This document shows positions 44,250 through 53,344 of a stretch of DNA of 64,000 nucleotides, in pieces. Both the position numbers and the translations under genes were made by a program. The stretch is from an uncultured Erysipelotrichaceae bacterium (GTDB taxonomy: Bacteria > Bacillota_I > Bacilli_A > RFN20 > CAG-826), in contig CACYCS010000018.1 in the NCBI GenBank assembly GCA_902773005.1, positions 1 to 64,000 on the forward strand, given 5' to 3'. Under the pieces are notes generated by a model. The model did not search any database. It was given only the letters and a program-made list of their open reading frames with translations, and was not told the origin of the DNA. How positions within the stretch are numbered: the first letter of the stretch is position 1; every line of letters begins with the position of its first letter.

Positions 44250-46160
44250 TTAGTTCTCAGAGCCAGCGGGCTCTTCGGACTGAGCAGGCTCTTCGGACTG
44301 AGTAGGCTCTTCGGAAGTGACAGGTTCCTCTTCACCAGGTTCTTCTGCAGGGAATTGCGCGCCGTCCATGTAATTGTCCGGCAAGACGGTGGTTCCGATA
44401 TCGGAGAAGGTGAGGTAAACGATGTAATTGGCGTCAGAACTGATCGAGAGGCCAAGTTCGAATCCGACGTTCCCATTCTCATAGATGATGACGTAGCAAT
44501 CGATATAGCCTTTTCCCGCGTAATAGCCGATCGCGGAGCCGTTGTAACGGCCGTCGATCAATCCGCCGAGATCGAAGGCAAGGATGTCGACCGGGGTTTC
44601 TCCATAGGAATAAACGTTATCCTCATTCCCGAATTTGACCTCGAAGGCCTTGCTCACGCCCTCGTACTTCTCGGAGGTATAGCCTTTGCTGAAGGTGCTG
44701 AGGTCGGCGATTTGGCTCGCGATGTTGAGGTTATGGATGTTTTCTTCGGTCCAATGGCTGATGCCATAGAAGCTGTCCCACACGCTGAAATTTTCCGCGG
44801 TGATCTCTTGGGTGATCTCCTTGCCTTCCTCGTCCTTCAAATACATATAGAACGGAGACTCGGGGTCCGCGGGGTTCTTGCCGGTTTTGAAGAATCCGCC
44901 ATCGGTGGCGCTTTCGTAGTCGAGGCCAGCAGCGGTCACTTTGCCGACGCCCTCGATCGTGGGAAGTCCTTCGCCCCAGGAATTGCCTTTGGAATCAACA
45001 GGGACTTCAACGGGGTTGCCCTGTCTATCGGTCCAGCCGGCCGAGACGGTGACGGTCACGTTCTTGGCCTCGGTGATCGGGTTGATGGCTGCGACGATGT
45101 GCTCGTCGGAGATGGATTCAGGCAGGAATTTGCTGGCGATTTTGGCTTGGAGATCAGGAATATCGGTCGTGTTCCAATCGTGGATCGTCATGGTGTACTT
45201 GGTCGCAGCAACCGAGCCGTCCAATTTGCTTGTTCCGCCGATGAAGCGAAGCTCTTCGCCATGGGTGGTATCGGCGTCGACGTATTCGACGAGGAGGGTA
45301 TCGAAGAGATCGTCCCATTCGAGCGCGCCGCCAGTTAGGGTCTCAACGATGTAGAGGCTGCCGGCTTTGTCGTCAGGATCATAGAAGGGGTTGTACTTCG
45401 AAGCGAGGCGGATGGTGACGTTATCGTCATCGTCGAAAACCTCGACGAACTGGCTGGTCTGAAGCGCGAGCGGCATACCGCCGAAATAGTTATCGCCATT
45501 GGCGTTATAGGTTCCGGCAGGGAAGTTCGCGACCTGCTGTTCAGCATCCCAGATGAATTCCCACCAATGTCCGTCGGAGAGCTTTGCCATACCGGCCGCG
45601 CCTTTCTCGCCAAAATCATAGAACCAGCCATAGGAGGTCTTGGTAAAAGTGCCAAGGGCGCCCGTGGGGCCAGCGATGTCGACGACGAAATTGTCGGAGA
45701 TCTCGCCAAGCGCTTCGTTGACTTTGTACTTCTCTTGGGAGATGACGGTGCCATCATAGGCTTTCTTTTTGGGGCCGCAGACGACCAAGACGCTGAAGGG
45801 GCCATAGCCGTCAGCGCGAACGATGTGTCCCTCAACGGAGACTTCGCCGCTAGCGACAGTGAGCTCATAGGGGGCGCCGGAAGAGATGGTGACGTATTCG
45901 TCCATGTCGATTTCGGCGTCGAGAGGGATTTCCTTCGGGATCTTCTTGTCGATCTTGGGGGTTTCGTACTTGACGGAATCGACGGGGGCCACGGAAGAGG
46001 CGTCCGGTTGATCCTCGGAAGCGGGAACTTCGACAGAGGAAACGATGCCTTCAGAAGCTCCGGTGGAAGTCGGGCTGGAGGCAGGGGTGTTGCCGCCGCA
46101 GGAGGCGGTGCCTAACGCCATGAGGATGGCGCTGGCGAGAAACAGTTTTTTAGAGGTCAT
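44250..46160 (-). CDS. Surface lipoprotein of unknown function
   Basis: The protein has 636 residues. A lipoprotein signal peptide ends in the lipobox GTASCGG (Cys near residue 21), followed by a Ser/Thr/Pro-rich linker. The body is a large extracellular domain, mainly beta with many aromatic and Gly residues. The last 30 residues are an imperfect repeat of SEEP-type units (TSEEPTQSEEPAQSEEPAG). I recognise no catalytic motif. AAAGGA precedes the ATG, 23 nt after the metalloprotease stop, so the two are co-transcribed. It may bind or present the protease or its substrate; that is inference from position. Confidence 0.8.
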   Translation of the reverse strand: MTSKKLFLASAILMALGTASCGGNTPASSPTSTGASEGIVSSVEVPASEDQPDASSVAPVDSVKYETPKIDKKIPKEIPLDAEIDMDEYVTISSGAPYELTVASGEVSVEGHIVRADGYGPFSVLVVCGPKKKAYDGTVISQEKYKVNEALGEISDNFVVDIAGPTGALGTFTKTSYGWFYDFGEKGAAGMAKLSDGHWWEFIWDAEQQVANFPAGTYNANGDNYFGGMPLALQTSQFVEVFDDDDNVTIRLASKYNPFYDPDDKAGSLYIVETLTGGALEWDDLFDTLLVEYVDADTTHGEELRFIGGTSKLDGSVAATKYTMTIHDWNTTDIPDLQAKIASKFLPESISDEHIVAAINPITEAKNVTVTVSAGWTDRQGNPVEVPVDSKGNSWGEGLPTIEGVGKVTAAGLDYESATDGGFFKTGKNPADPESPFYMYLKDEEGKEITQEITAENFSVWDSFYGISHWTEENIHNLNIASQIADLSTFSKGYTSEKYEGVSKAFEVKFGNEDNVYSYGETPVDILAFDLGGLIDGRYNGSAIGYYAGKGYIDCYVIIYENGNVGFELGLSISSDANYIVYLTFSDIGTTVLPDNYMDGAQFPAEEPGEEEPVTSEEPTQSEEPAQSEEPAGSEN

Positions 46161-46183
46161 TGTTATTGTCCTTTCTATTGTTA

Positions 46184-48244
46184 TTAGATTGCACTGTTAT
46201 CGATGAAGTGTAGGGTAACCGAGTTTTCGTCCTGAGCTACGACGGAGAAGGTCCAAGTGCAGGTCGATCCATCATCCCAGAGGAGGTCATTCACGAAGTA
46301 ATCGCGATGGCCGTATCTCGAGAAGGTGCTGCCGCCATAGACGGCTTTGGTGTCTTCGTCGGCCTCCATTGCCGCCTTGCCGAAGGACTCGAGCCCGAAG
46401 AGGTTCGTGGTGTTGCCCATCGTCGAGGCATAGCTTGAGGAATCAAGGCTATTGGTCGGAGTCGAGAAGATTGCATGGATCTCGGTGTAGTTGCCCGCGT
46501 TGCCGGTCTCGTAATCGATGGATTGCCTGCCGTCTCCCGACTTCACCGTATTGGAATGCGGGAAGGCGGAGGCGGAGACGTAGGTTCCGTCATCTTTGAA
46601 TTCTGCCTCATCGCGGATTTCATCGACATAGCCGCGTCCGGTTTGGGTGGTCTTTTCGTTCTCATAGGTGCCCCAGGTGGCGCCGAGCCTTGAGTCGACG
46701 TGGAAGACCTGGAGGCCAGGGATCTCGTAGGTTCCGCCATGGCCATAGGCGCTACTGCCGCTGGCGGTGGTCTGGAGCCATTCGGGATAGCCGGTGGAAT
46801 CCTTGAGGTTCACGCCCGTCGGGGTGTAATACTCGATGATCAGATATTCGTCGTATGGGGTCTCGTTCCAGGGATCCTCGTGGGTATCGCGGAGAACCAA
46901 GAAGTCGCCGGTATCGGTATAGGAGTTAAGCGTGATCTCGAAGTTCGTGCTGGTTCCGTCGACCACTTTGGCGTCGACCCAGTTGTACATCATCTTCGAG
47001 TAGGCGTTATGGTCGCCGACGTTCTGATCCATCATGTCGACGCAGCCTGCCGGGCCGGCGACTTTGCCGCCTTGGCTATCGGTTGCGTAGGAATAATAGT
47101 CATTGAGGCCCATCATGTGACCGGTCTCGTGGACGATGGTGTGGGCATCGACGTCGAGGGTCGGGTGATCGGGGCTGCCGGCATAATAGGCGTTCTGGAC
47201 GTAATCGTAGCGGGACCAGAAGAGCCTATGCGGGGTCGGGTTCGCCTTGTTGGGGAGCGAATTCGTGGTGGTGCAGTAATTCCACCAGGTCGAATCGCCG
47301 CTTCCCTGCGGGGTCTGCTTGTCGGTCATGTAGACCATCTCGACGCCATCGATGTAGCCATCGCCGTCATAATCGTAATTGCGAGGGTTCAGGCCATATT
47401 GGCTAGACAGCCATTTGATCGCGTCTTCCATGATCTGGCCGGCGCTGCTTCCGCTTGCGTATTGGTCGGTCGTCATGTTGGCGGTGTAGACAGGGCTCAC
47501 GCTGCCTTGAATGTCGAGCAAACCGTAAGAAGATTTGTAGTAATACGATTTGAGCGATTCCCACTGCTGGTCGCCGAGTTCTTCGTTGCTTGCGAAGAAC
47601 GCGCGCTCCAGAACATCAATCGCCTCCTGCTCATCCACGAATTTGGAATTGGTGAACTGAACGGGAATGACGATGAGGGTCGGGGTTCCGACGGAAGGGA
47701 ATTTGCCAGCGCCCAAGGCACCGATGTTGGGGTGTTTGCCAACCTTGGCGAATTCCATATCCTCCCTCTTGACGGTGTGGTAGCCTTTGCCTTCTTCCGC
47801 TTTCTCAACGGCGACTTTCTCTACCACGAACGGCTTTCTGTCCTCGCGGCTCTTGGATGGAGCCTTTGCTTGGGCGTAATACCATCCGGCGGGGAGGGCT
47901 TCTCCGGCGGAGTAGACCTTTTCGGGATTGACGCGATCGACGATCTCGAATTCAATCCTCAGCTTCTCGAGGGAATAATCCTCGCGCTCCTCGCCGTCGA
48001 CGTAATAGACGGTAGGCTTGCATGCGTCGTAGAAATTCGTTCCTTCTGGGATACGATCCTTGGCAAGGGTCAGATCGACGTACTTGCCATTCCTTTCGTT
48101 CCTGCTGTAGCTCCACTCGCCGACTGGCGCGCTCGAGGTGGACCCAGGCTGTTCGGAGACGCTGCCGGAAGTCGGCGTTGTCCCACCGCAGGAAGCAAGC
48201 ATTAGGCTTACGCTCAAAGCGAGAATGGTTTTCTTGAATTGCAT
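46184..48244 (-). CDS. M6-type metalloprotease lipoprotein
   Basis: The protein has about 686 residues. A lipoprotein signal peptide ends in SLMLASCGG (Cys near residue 19), so the enzyme is anchored outside the cell. The zinc-binding motif is HETGHMMGLNDYY, the HExxH variant of the M6/immune-inhibitor-A-like family. It is preceded by a calcium-site-like YDYDGDGYIDGVEMVY segment. The start at 48244 lies 9 nt after AAAGGAGG; an in-frame ATG three codons earlier directly abuts that site. A perfect cre site lies 106 nt upstream. Together with Opp and M18 it suggests use of external protein as food. Confidence 0.88.
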   Translation of the reverse strand: MQFKKTILALSVSLMLASCGGTTPTSGSVSEQPGSTSSAPVGEWSYSRNERNGKYVDLTLAKDRIPEGTNFYDACKPTVYYVDGEEREDYSLEKLRIEFEIVDRVNPEKVYSAGEALPAGWYYAQAKAPSKSREDRKPFVVEKVAVEKAEEGKGYHTVKREDMEFAKVGKHPNIGALGAGKFPSVGTPTLIVIPVQFTNSKFVDEQEAIDVLERAFFASNEELGDQQWESLKSYYYKSSYGLLDIQGSVSPVYTANMTTDQYASGSSAGQIMEDAIKWLSSQYGLNPRNYDYDGDGYIDGVEMVYMTDKQTPQGSGDSTWWNYCTTTNSLPNKANPTPHRLFWSRYDYVQNAYYAGSPDHPTLDVDAHTIVHETGHMMGLNDYYSYATDSQGGKVAGPAGCVDMMDQNVGDHNAYSKMMYNWVDAKVVDGTSTNFEITLNSYTDTGDFLVLRDTHEDPWNETPYDEYLIIEYYTPTGVNLKDSTGYPEWLQTTASGSSAYGHGGTYEIPGLQVFHVDSRLGATWGTYENEKTTQTGRGYVDEIRDEAEFKDDGTYVSASAFPHSNTVKSGDGRQSIDYETGNAGNYTEIHAIFSTPTNSLDSSSYASTMGNTTNLFGLESFGKAAMEADEDTKAVYGGSTFSRYGHRDYFVNDLLWDDGSTCTWTFSVVAQDENSVTLHFIDNSAI

Positions 48245-48349
48245 TTGAATCATCCTCCTTTGTGATATGCCGCTATAAACTACACGCAAAATAAATTTCG
48301 TCAATAGATGAATTGCGTGTTGCGGGCGCTCAAACGCATATACGCGCAA

Positions 48350-48363
48350 TGAAAGCGCTTTCA
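48350..48363. promoter_or_regulatory. Perfect cre site (CcpA operator) between divergent genes
   Basis: TGAAAGCGCTTTCA is a perfect palindrome and matches the full cre consensus. It lies between the metalloprotease operon (minus) and the DUF3899 gene (plus), so it may place either or both under carbon catabolite control. A second small palindrome, TGCGATTCGCA, lies at 48375-48385. Confidence 0.65.
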
Positions 48364-48410
48364 ACGAATCTATTTGCGATTCGCAGTCAACTAAAATACA
48401 CTTATTGCCC

Positions 48411-48821
48411 ATGAGGAACCTTTCGCCATTTGCAAAGAAAATCATCATTTCACTGATAGCTTTTGCGATCGGAGTTTCCGTGTGGTGCCTCATTTTCTTC
48501 CTCCGTCAGCAATTTAGCATCGACGCGGCAAGCGACGCCTTCTTCTTCGCGGGCATGGTGACCCTAGCTGGCATTGCCTACATCTTCATCCGCAGATGGG
48601 GTGCCTTCGATATCCTCGAGTATTCCTTCTATCGCCTTGGCGAGTCGTTTAGGCCAGGCATGCCAAAGCGCTATGAGACCGCCTATGACTTCACGGTCGC
48701 AAGGAAGGAAAAGCGGCAGAAGAAAAAACCGTTTTTCTGGCCCTTCCTGATCGTCGGCGGAACGTTTCTGATCGCGGCTTTGATTTTGATGATTATCTTT
48801 GAGGTAAACGTCCCAAGATAA
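48411..48821 (+). CDS. DUF3899 membrane protein
   Basis: The protein has 136 residues with three membrane segments: residues 8-28, 40-58 and 103-123. The SDAFFFAGMVTLAGIAYIFIRRWGAFDIL block matches the DUF3899 family of small Firmicutes membrane proteins of unknown role. I chose the ATG at 48411; the frame opens two codons earlier at a TTG. There is no ribosome binding site. TAAAAT lies 13 nt before the ATG, giving a predicted leader of about 7 nt. Confidence 0.8.
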   Translation: MRNLSPFAKKIIISLIAFAIGVSVWCLIFFLRQQFSIDAASDAFFFAGMVTLAGIAYIFIRRWGAFDILEYSFYRLGESFRPGMPKRYETAYDFTVARKEKRQKKKPFFWPFLIVGGTFLIAALILMIIFEVNVPR

Positions 48822-48940
48822 TCGGTTCAGTTTCCGAATTCAGTTTCCATTTTTACCGGCTTGTTTTTTTGCGCTTCTTTCAAACGTGCAAGCGGCCTTT
48901 TGAGCAGCGGAAGATTTTTTATTGGAACGACAAAAACAGG

Positions 48941-48969
48941 TTGCATTTTTTTATACAGGTATTTATATA
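48941..48969 (+). promoter_or_regulatory. Promoter of the oligopeptide-binding lipoprotein gene
   Basis: TTGCAT (48941-48946) and TATATA (48964-48969) are separated by 17 bp. Initiation near 48976 gives a leader of about 35 nt with GGAGAAAGG before the ATG at 49011. Confidence 0.5.
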
Positions 48970-49010
48970 TTATCCGCCGCGCTCGTATGAGGCGGAGAAA
49001 GGCTGAAAAA

Positions 49011-51590
49011 ATGAAAAGACAAATGAACTTCGTATTTGCCTTGGCTGGCGTCATGGTGCTCGCATCGTGCGGACAGCCATCAGGCAATTCCGGAAATTCT
49101 GCGGCTTCTAACTCCACCACGCCCGAAGGGGATTGCCCCGTCGGAATCACTTGGACCGATCCTCAGGACAAACCTGGGCTGCAGAACAAACTAGCAGATG
49201 GCATCTTCGATTACAGCGATGCCGATTATGAAGACAAGCTCGACATGCTTGGCGCACTTGAGAGCTACGCCCTGAGGAACCACCTCGCGGGCATCCCCCT
49301 CTACGACGACTCCTCCTATCAGAGATTCTCGCAGCGCATCACCCTCCCGACCACCAATTACATCACTAACTATGGCTTTGGCGTCGGCGAGGCCACGATC
49401 GATCCGAACGGCTTGGTCAACGATGCCACCATCGACGAATCCAAAGACGAATGGAAGAGCTACTTCCACGGTTACACATCGGTCGACTCCGGCACCTTCA
49501 ACTACTGGAACTCCACCGGCGCCGATGTCGCCGACAGGTACTCGATGGTTGCCGCGACCTATTATGAGGTTGAGATGAACGCCACCAAGACCGACTATCA
49601 GTGGACCGCTGGTCTTGCCAAATCCGCTGAGCCCATCATGCTCAAGAGGGTTGGCGAAGGCGAAAGCGCCAAACTCGAAGTCGAGACCGACAGCTCCGTC
49701 AAGAGCTCGCTCTACTGGCGCGTTCCTCTTAAGACCGGCAAAGACGGAATCGTCTATAATGTGCCCGATTCCTCTAAATGGGTTAGCAAATATCGCGGCA
49801 GACAGGTTGCCCTTGAGGATTACATCACCCCATACAAGACCATGTTCGACAACCGCTTCCAGCGCGCCACCGGATTCGGCGAAGACGCAAGCGGCTTCAA
49901 AGGCGTCCTAGACTACATCTATGGCGGACGCAATTGGTCGAGCGTTGGCATTCAGCTAAACGAAGCAGAGGGTGCCATCGACTTCACCTTCATCACCCCG
50001 AAGACCATGAAAGCCGCTAGGACCAGCCTTGGCGGATCCCTTGCTTCTCCCGTCCCGGCCGAATTCCTCACCGACATCGGCGGAGCCGGCAACTACGGAA
50101 AGCACGGAGAAGCCGTCAACCAGGATTACACCACCGGACTTGACAACATCATCTCCTGCGGCGCCTACATCCCCGAATACTGGGAGAACGATAAGCGCCT
50201 CGTCTATAAGAAGAACGATCTCTATTTCGATAAGGATCGCTACCACTTCCAAGGCGTGACCGAAGACGTCTTCGCTGGCGCTAGCGCCGACGTGAACGCC
50301 TACCAGGCCTTCCTCAACAACCAGCTCGACGAAGTCACCATCCCCGTCAAATACGTCAAGGACGACCACAACAAACCCAAGGTCTATCACACCAAGGGCA
50401 GCACCATCCTCAAGCTCAACATCAACTCTACGACTGAGGAAGAATGGGAATACTACTTCGGCACCGACGGAACCGTCTTCCCACACACCAAGAACGAGTA
50501 CTACCCCGTCAAGCCGATCATGTCCAACGAGTACTTCCTCGACGGCGTCTACTACTCCATCGACCGCGCTCAGCTCGCCCAGATCTCTGGCAAGAACCAC
50601 GCGCTCGGCTACCTCTCCGATGCTTACACTCAGGATCCTGACGGCGAAGAGATGTGGCGCAATACCGCTCAAGGCAAAGCCGTCCTTCAGGGCATCATCG
50701 ATCAGTCCGACGAATACGGCCACAACGACTCCATCGCCCAAGACGCCTTCAAGTGGGCGCTCCGCAAGGGCTATGACGAAGGCTACATCGAATGCGATGA
50801 AGAATACGAAGTGACCTGCCTCTGGAGGTATCAGGACACCATCAACAACCTCGGCGACTACATTAAGGGCTACGTCGAAGACAACTTCAACGCCGCCGCT
50901 AGGTCGCTTGGCTTCACCGGTACCACCCTCAAGTGGACCAACAAAGTTGCTGGCACTCAGTACACCGACTGCTACACCAAGATGGACCACGGCGAATTTG
51001 ACTTCGCGGAAGGCGCCATCACCGGCAACGTCTTGAACCCCCTCAACTTCATGAACACCATCTGCACCAACGAATTGGCGCAGGGCTTCTGCCTCAACTG
51101 GGGTCACCCGACCGAGAAGGTCTACATGGACGATCCTATTGTCTATAACGACATGGCTTGGTCCTATGACGCCCTCTTCAAAGCCGCGACCTCCACTGCG
51201 GTCGTCCAGGACGGCGTGAATGAGGAAATCGCCCGCAACGCTCGCCTTGAACCGGCCGAAAACGGCGGAATCAGCCTCGTCATCGATTACCCCGACATCA
51301 CCGACGACGATGGGCACGATCTCATCTCCTTCTCCGCGACCGATGGTGGTATCTTCGGATCTGCCGACGGCAACTTCCAGAGCGGCTACTATGCTCAGAA
51401 CCCGATCATGGAGCAGGCCAACGGTTCGTTCTACTACACCGTCCGCAAAGCCGACGTCGAAAGGGCCAGCAACGCTGTGGGAGGAGCTAACTACTACCTC
51501 GTTCAAGCCGAACTTGCCTATACCTTCAACGGCAAGACCTTCTACAAGACCATCTACGCCTCTGCTTCTGCAGCGGATCTTGGCCTCTAA
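49011..51590 (+). CDS. Oligopeptide ABC transporter substrate-binding lipoprotein
   Basis: The protein has 859 residues. The lipobox VMVLASCGQ (Cys near residue 20) is followed by a Ser/Asn-rich linker. The body looks like a family 5 extracellular solute-binding protein, with segments such as YDEGYIECDEEYEVTCLW and YYSIDRAQLAQISGKNHALGYLSD. It is much longer than typical OppA (about 540), as in mollicute-type binding proteins. It has its own promoter and terminator, and the permease genes follow after 686 bp. Its strongly GC-biased third codon positions suggest high expression. The assignment rests partly on this position; the fold was not confirmed. Confidence 0.8.
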   Translation: MKRQMNFVFALAGVMVLASCGQPSGNSGNSAASNSTTPEGDCPVGITWTDPQDKPGLQNKLADGIFDYSDADYEDKLDMLGALESYALRNHLAGIPLYDDSSYQRFSQRITLPTTNYITNYGFGVGEATIDPNGLVNDATIDESKDEWKSYFHGYTSVDSGTFNYWNSTGADVADRYSMVAATYYEVEMNATKTDYQWTAGLAKSAEPIMLKRVGEGESAKLEVETDSSVKSSLYWRVPLKTGKDGIVYNVPDSSKWVSKYRGRQVALEDYITPYKTMFDNRFQRATGFGEDASGFKGVLDYIYGGRNWSSVGIQLNEAEGAIDFTFITPKTMKAARTSLGGSLASPVPAEFLTDIGGAGNYGKHGEAVNQDYTTGLDNIISCGAYIPEYWENDKRLVYKKNDLYFDKDRYHFQGVTEDVFAGASADVNAYQAFLNNQLDEVTIPVKYVKDDHNKPKVYHTKGSTILKLNINSTTEEEWEYYFGTDGTVFPHTKNEYYPVKPIMSNEYFLDGVYYSIDRAQLAQISGKNHALGYLSDAYTQDPDGEEMWRNTAQGKAVLQGIIDQSDEYGHNDSIAQDAFKWALRKGYDEGYIECDEEYEVTCLWRYQDTINNLGDYIKGYVEDNFNAAARSLGFTGTTLKWTNKVAGTQYTDCYTKMDHGEFDFAEGAITGNVLNPLNFMNTICTNELAQGFCLNWGHPTEKVYMDDPIVYNDMAWSYDALFKAATSTAVVQDGVNEEIARNARLEPAENGGISLVIDYPDITDDDGHDLISFSATDGGIFGSADGNFQSGYYAQNPIMEQANGSFYYTVRKADVERASNAVGGANYYLVQAELAYTFNGKTFYKTIYASASAADLGL

Positions 51591-51614
51591 TAGAAAGTCA
51601 AAAACAAATACATG

Positions 51615-51641
51615 GGTCCCTCGGATTTCGAGGGACCTTTT
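51615..51641 (+). terminator. Terminator of the binding-protein gene
   Basis: A perfect 9-bp stem GGTCCCTCG / CGAGGGACC with loop GATTT is followed by TTTTG, 24 nt after the stop. Confidence 0.85.
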
Positions 51642-51765
51642 GTTTGGCGAAAGAAGAATAGACTTGTTTTTTTCCATCTCTATTAGCGGTTTGTCCATGC
51701 TATAAACCTTATGCAGCACAAGCGCCTGACCTTGCTTTCGTCTACTCTTCGATAACAATTCCCAA

Positions 51766-52002
51766 ATGGCCGGTGACGTTGGAGTAGGAGACACTGGAGG
51801 AAATGCGGGCACAACCGAGAACAACTGGTTCACGAATCGCTATGGCTCAGAAGGCGGGCCAGGCCGCGATGGCGGCAATTGCATAATTGGCGAAGAGAAT
51901 AGGCTGGGCACCATTATATACAGCGGCACCCTATCTTCTGGCGCGGGAGGCGATGGCGGGGGGAGCTGTTTCAGCGACCATCGTAGCACTGAGATTCTCT
52001 AA
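51766..52002 (+). pseudogene. Glycine-rich reading frame, possible remnant of a surface protein
   Basis: A 78-codon frame has Gly-rich stretches (GDTGGNAG, GGPGRDGG, GAGGDGGG) like the C-terminal parts of Gly-rich surface proteins. It has no ribosome binding site. Its GC content is higher than its flanks. It contains, on the opposite strand, one copy of the AATGGTGCCCAGCCTAT intergenic motif. It is most likely a decayed fragment or noncoding sequence. The rest of the 686-bp gap holds the upstream terminator, AT-rich sequence and the opp promoter. Confidence 0.25.
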
Positions 52003-52212
52003 TTTCGCCACACAAAAACGTTGTATTCGGCTGCCGTTGTTAGCTGCAAACTTAGGACATTCTCACAGGCGACAATTGTTGTATTTTCCATCGAAAACGG
52101 ATACACGTCCCCCTTATTTTCGTTTTTGCTTGAATATACTTTTCCTTTGCGTTGACTTTATTAACTTCAAAAACGGACGGAACTCTCATGTCATTTTTTG
52201 GATTTTCGGAAT

Positions 52213-52249
52213 ATTGGTTATATTAACCAATAGGCAAAAAGGGTATAAT
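52213..52249 (+). promoter_or_regulatory. opp promoter with a 19-bp palindromic operator
   Basis: TATAAT at 52244-52249 lies 28 nt before the oppB ATG. The -35 position (52221-52226) falls inside a perfect palindrome ATTGGTTA-TAT-TAACCAAT (52213-52231). A regulator bound there would block or recruit polymerase. The -35 hexamer itself is poor, consistent with regulated activity. Confidence 0.6.
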
Positions 52250-52276
52250 CACCCACGTGAACTTTAGGAGAAGCGT

Positions 52277-53344
52277 ATGAAAGACACGATCAAATACGTG
52301 ATTCAAAGGGTGTTGCTGATCTTTTTGACGGCATTCATCATCCTTTCGATCACATATATCCTCCTACAGGTCCTGCCCTTGGACGTCATTGGCAGTAAGC
52401 GCGAAGAGCTTGCGATGTTCTGGAACAAGCAAGTCGAACTCGGTTACTTCTACATGATGCGCTCAAGCGACCCAAGGCTTACGGAGGAGATGATGGCCGC
52501 GGCGAAAGCGAAGATTGTTTTCGGGTCCGAGACCTATTACTACTTCCCGTATCCGGTCATGCACCGCTACTTCACTTGGCTAGGCAACATCGTCACCAAG
52601 TGGGATTGGGGCGTATCGGCGAACCTGTACCCAAACACCCCGGCCATCAACATCATGGCCAAGGCATTGCCCTACTCGATGAGGCTCAACATCATTGCCA
52701 TGATCATCTCGGTGCCTCTTGGCATCGCTCTTGGCGTTTTGGCGGCGCTAAAGAAGAACACCTGGGTCGACAATACCATCTCGACCGTGGTCATGATCTT
52801 CATCTCGGTGCCGTCCTTCGTCATCATCTCGTTCATGCTCATTTGGTTCGCTTACTCGAACAAGTGGCTGCCCAATAGATGGCCAAGCGATGCGAATGCC
52901 GCAGCAGACCCGATTCTCGCGATCAAAGCATACGTGATCCCGGTCGCGGCCCTATGCTTCGGGTCAATCGCCGGCTTCGCGCGTTATACCCGCGCCGAGC
53001 TGACCGAGGTCATGTCGAGCGAATTCCTATTGCTCGCCCGCACCAAAGGATTGACCAAAGGCCAGTCCGTCGTGCGCCACGCTTTAAGGAATTCCATGGT
53101 CCCGATCGTCCCGATGATCATCGGCGAATTCATCGGCGTCCTCTCCGGCTCCATGGTTTTGGAACAGATTTACGGCATTCCTGGCATCGGCCATATCTTC
53201 GTCGATGCCTTGACCGCGAAAGACTATGCGATCGTCATGGTCGACATGGCGGTTTACACCACGATCGGACTATTTGCCACGCTTCTAGTCGACTTAAGCT
53301 ACGGCATCGTCGATCCGCGCATCAGAATGGGGGCTAGGAAATAA
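52277..53344 (+). CDS. oppB: Oligopeptide ABC transporter permease OppB
   Basis: The protein has 355 residues with six membrane segments. The first is at residues 13-35, and the periplasm-equivalent loop after it is about 80 residues. The inner-membrane coupling motif is the EAA-type segment ASEFLLLARTKGLTKGQSVVRHALRNSM (approximate). TAGGAGAAG precedes the ATG. The stop overlaps the oppC start by one base (TAATG). It forms the transport channel with OppC. Confidence 0.93.
   Translation: MKDTIKYVIQRVLLIFLTAFIILSITYILLQVLPLDVIGSKREELAMFWNKQVELGYFYMMRSSDPRLTEEMMAAAKAKIVFGSETYYYFPYPVMHRYFTWLGNIVTKWDWGVSANLYPNTPAINIMAKALPYSMRLNIIAMIISVPLGIALGVLAALKKNTWVDNTISTVVMIFISVPSFVIISFMLIWFAYSNKWLPNRWPSDANAAADPILAIKAYVIPVAALCFGSIAGFARYTRAELTEVMSSEFLLLARTKGLTKGQSVVRHALRNSMVPIVPMIIGEFIGVLSGSMVLEQIYGIPGIGHIFVDALTAKDYAIVMVDMAVYTTIGLFATLLVDLSYGIVDPRIRMGARK

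Noticed and set aside
46700-48205. A 501-codon frame antisense to the metalloprotease gene
   Set aside because: It has the same codon-bias artefact; the HETGH motif and lipobox are on the minus strand.
49956-51833. A 625-codon frame antisense to the binding-protein gene
   Set aside because: The long open antisense frame results from strong third-position GC bias in the real gene. Its translation is Val/Asp/Glu/Gly-rich without domains, and the plus strand has promoter, ribosome binding site, lipobox and terminator.
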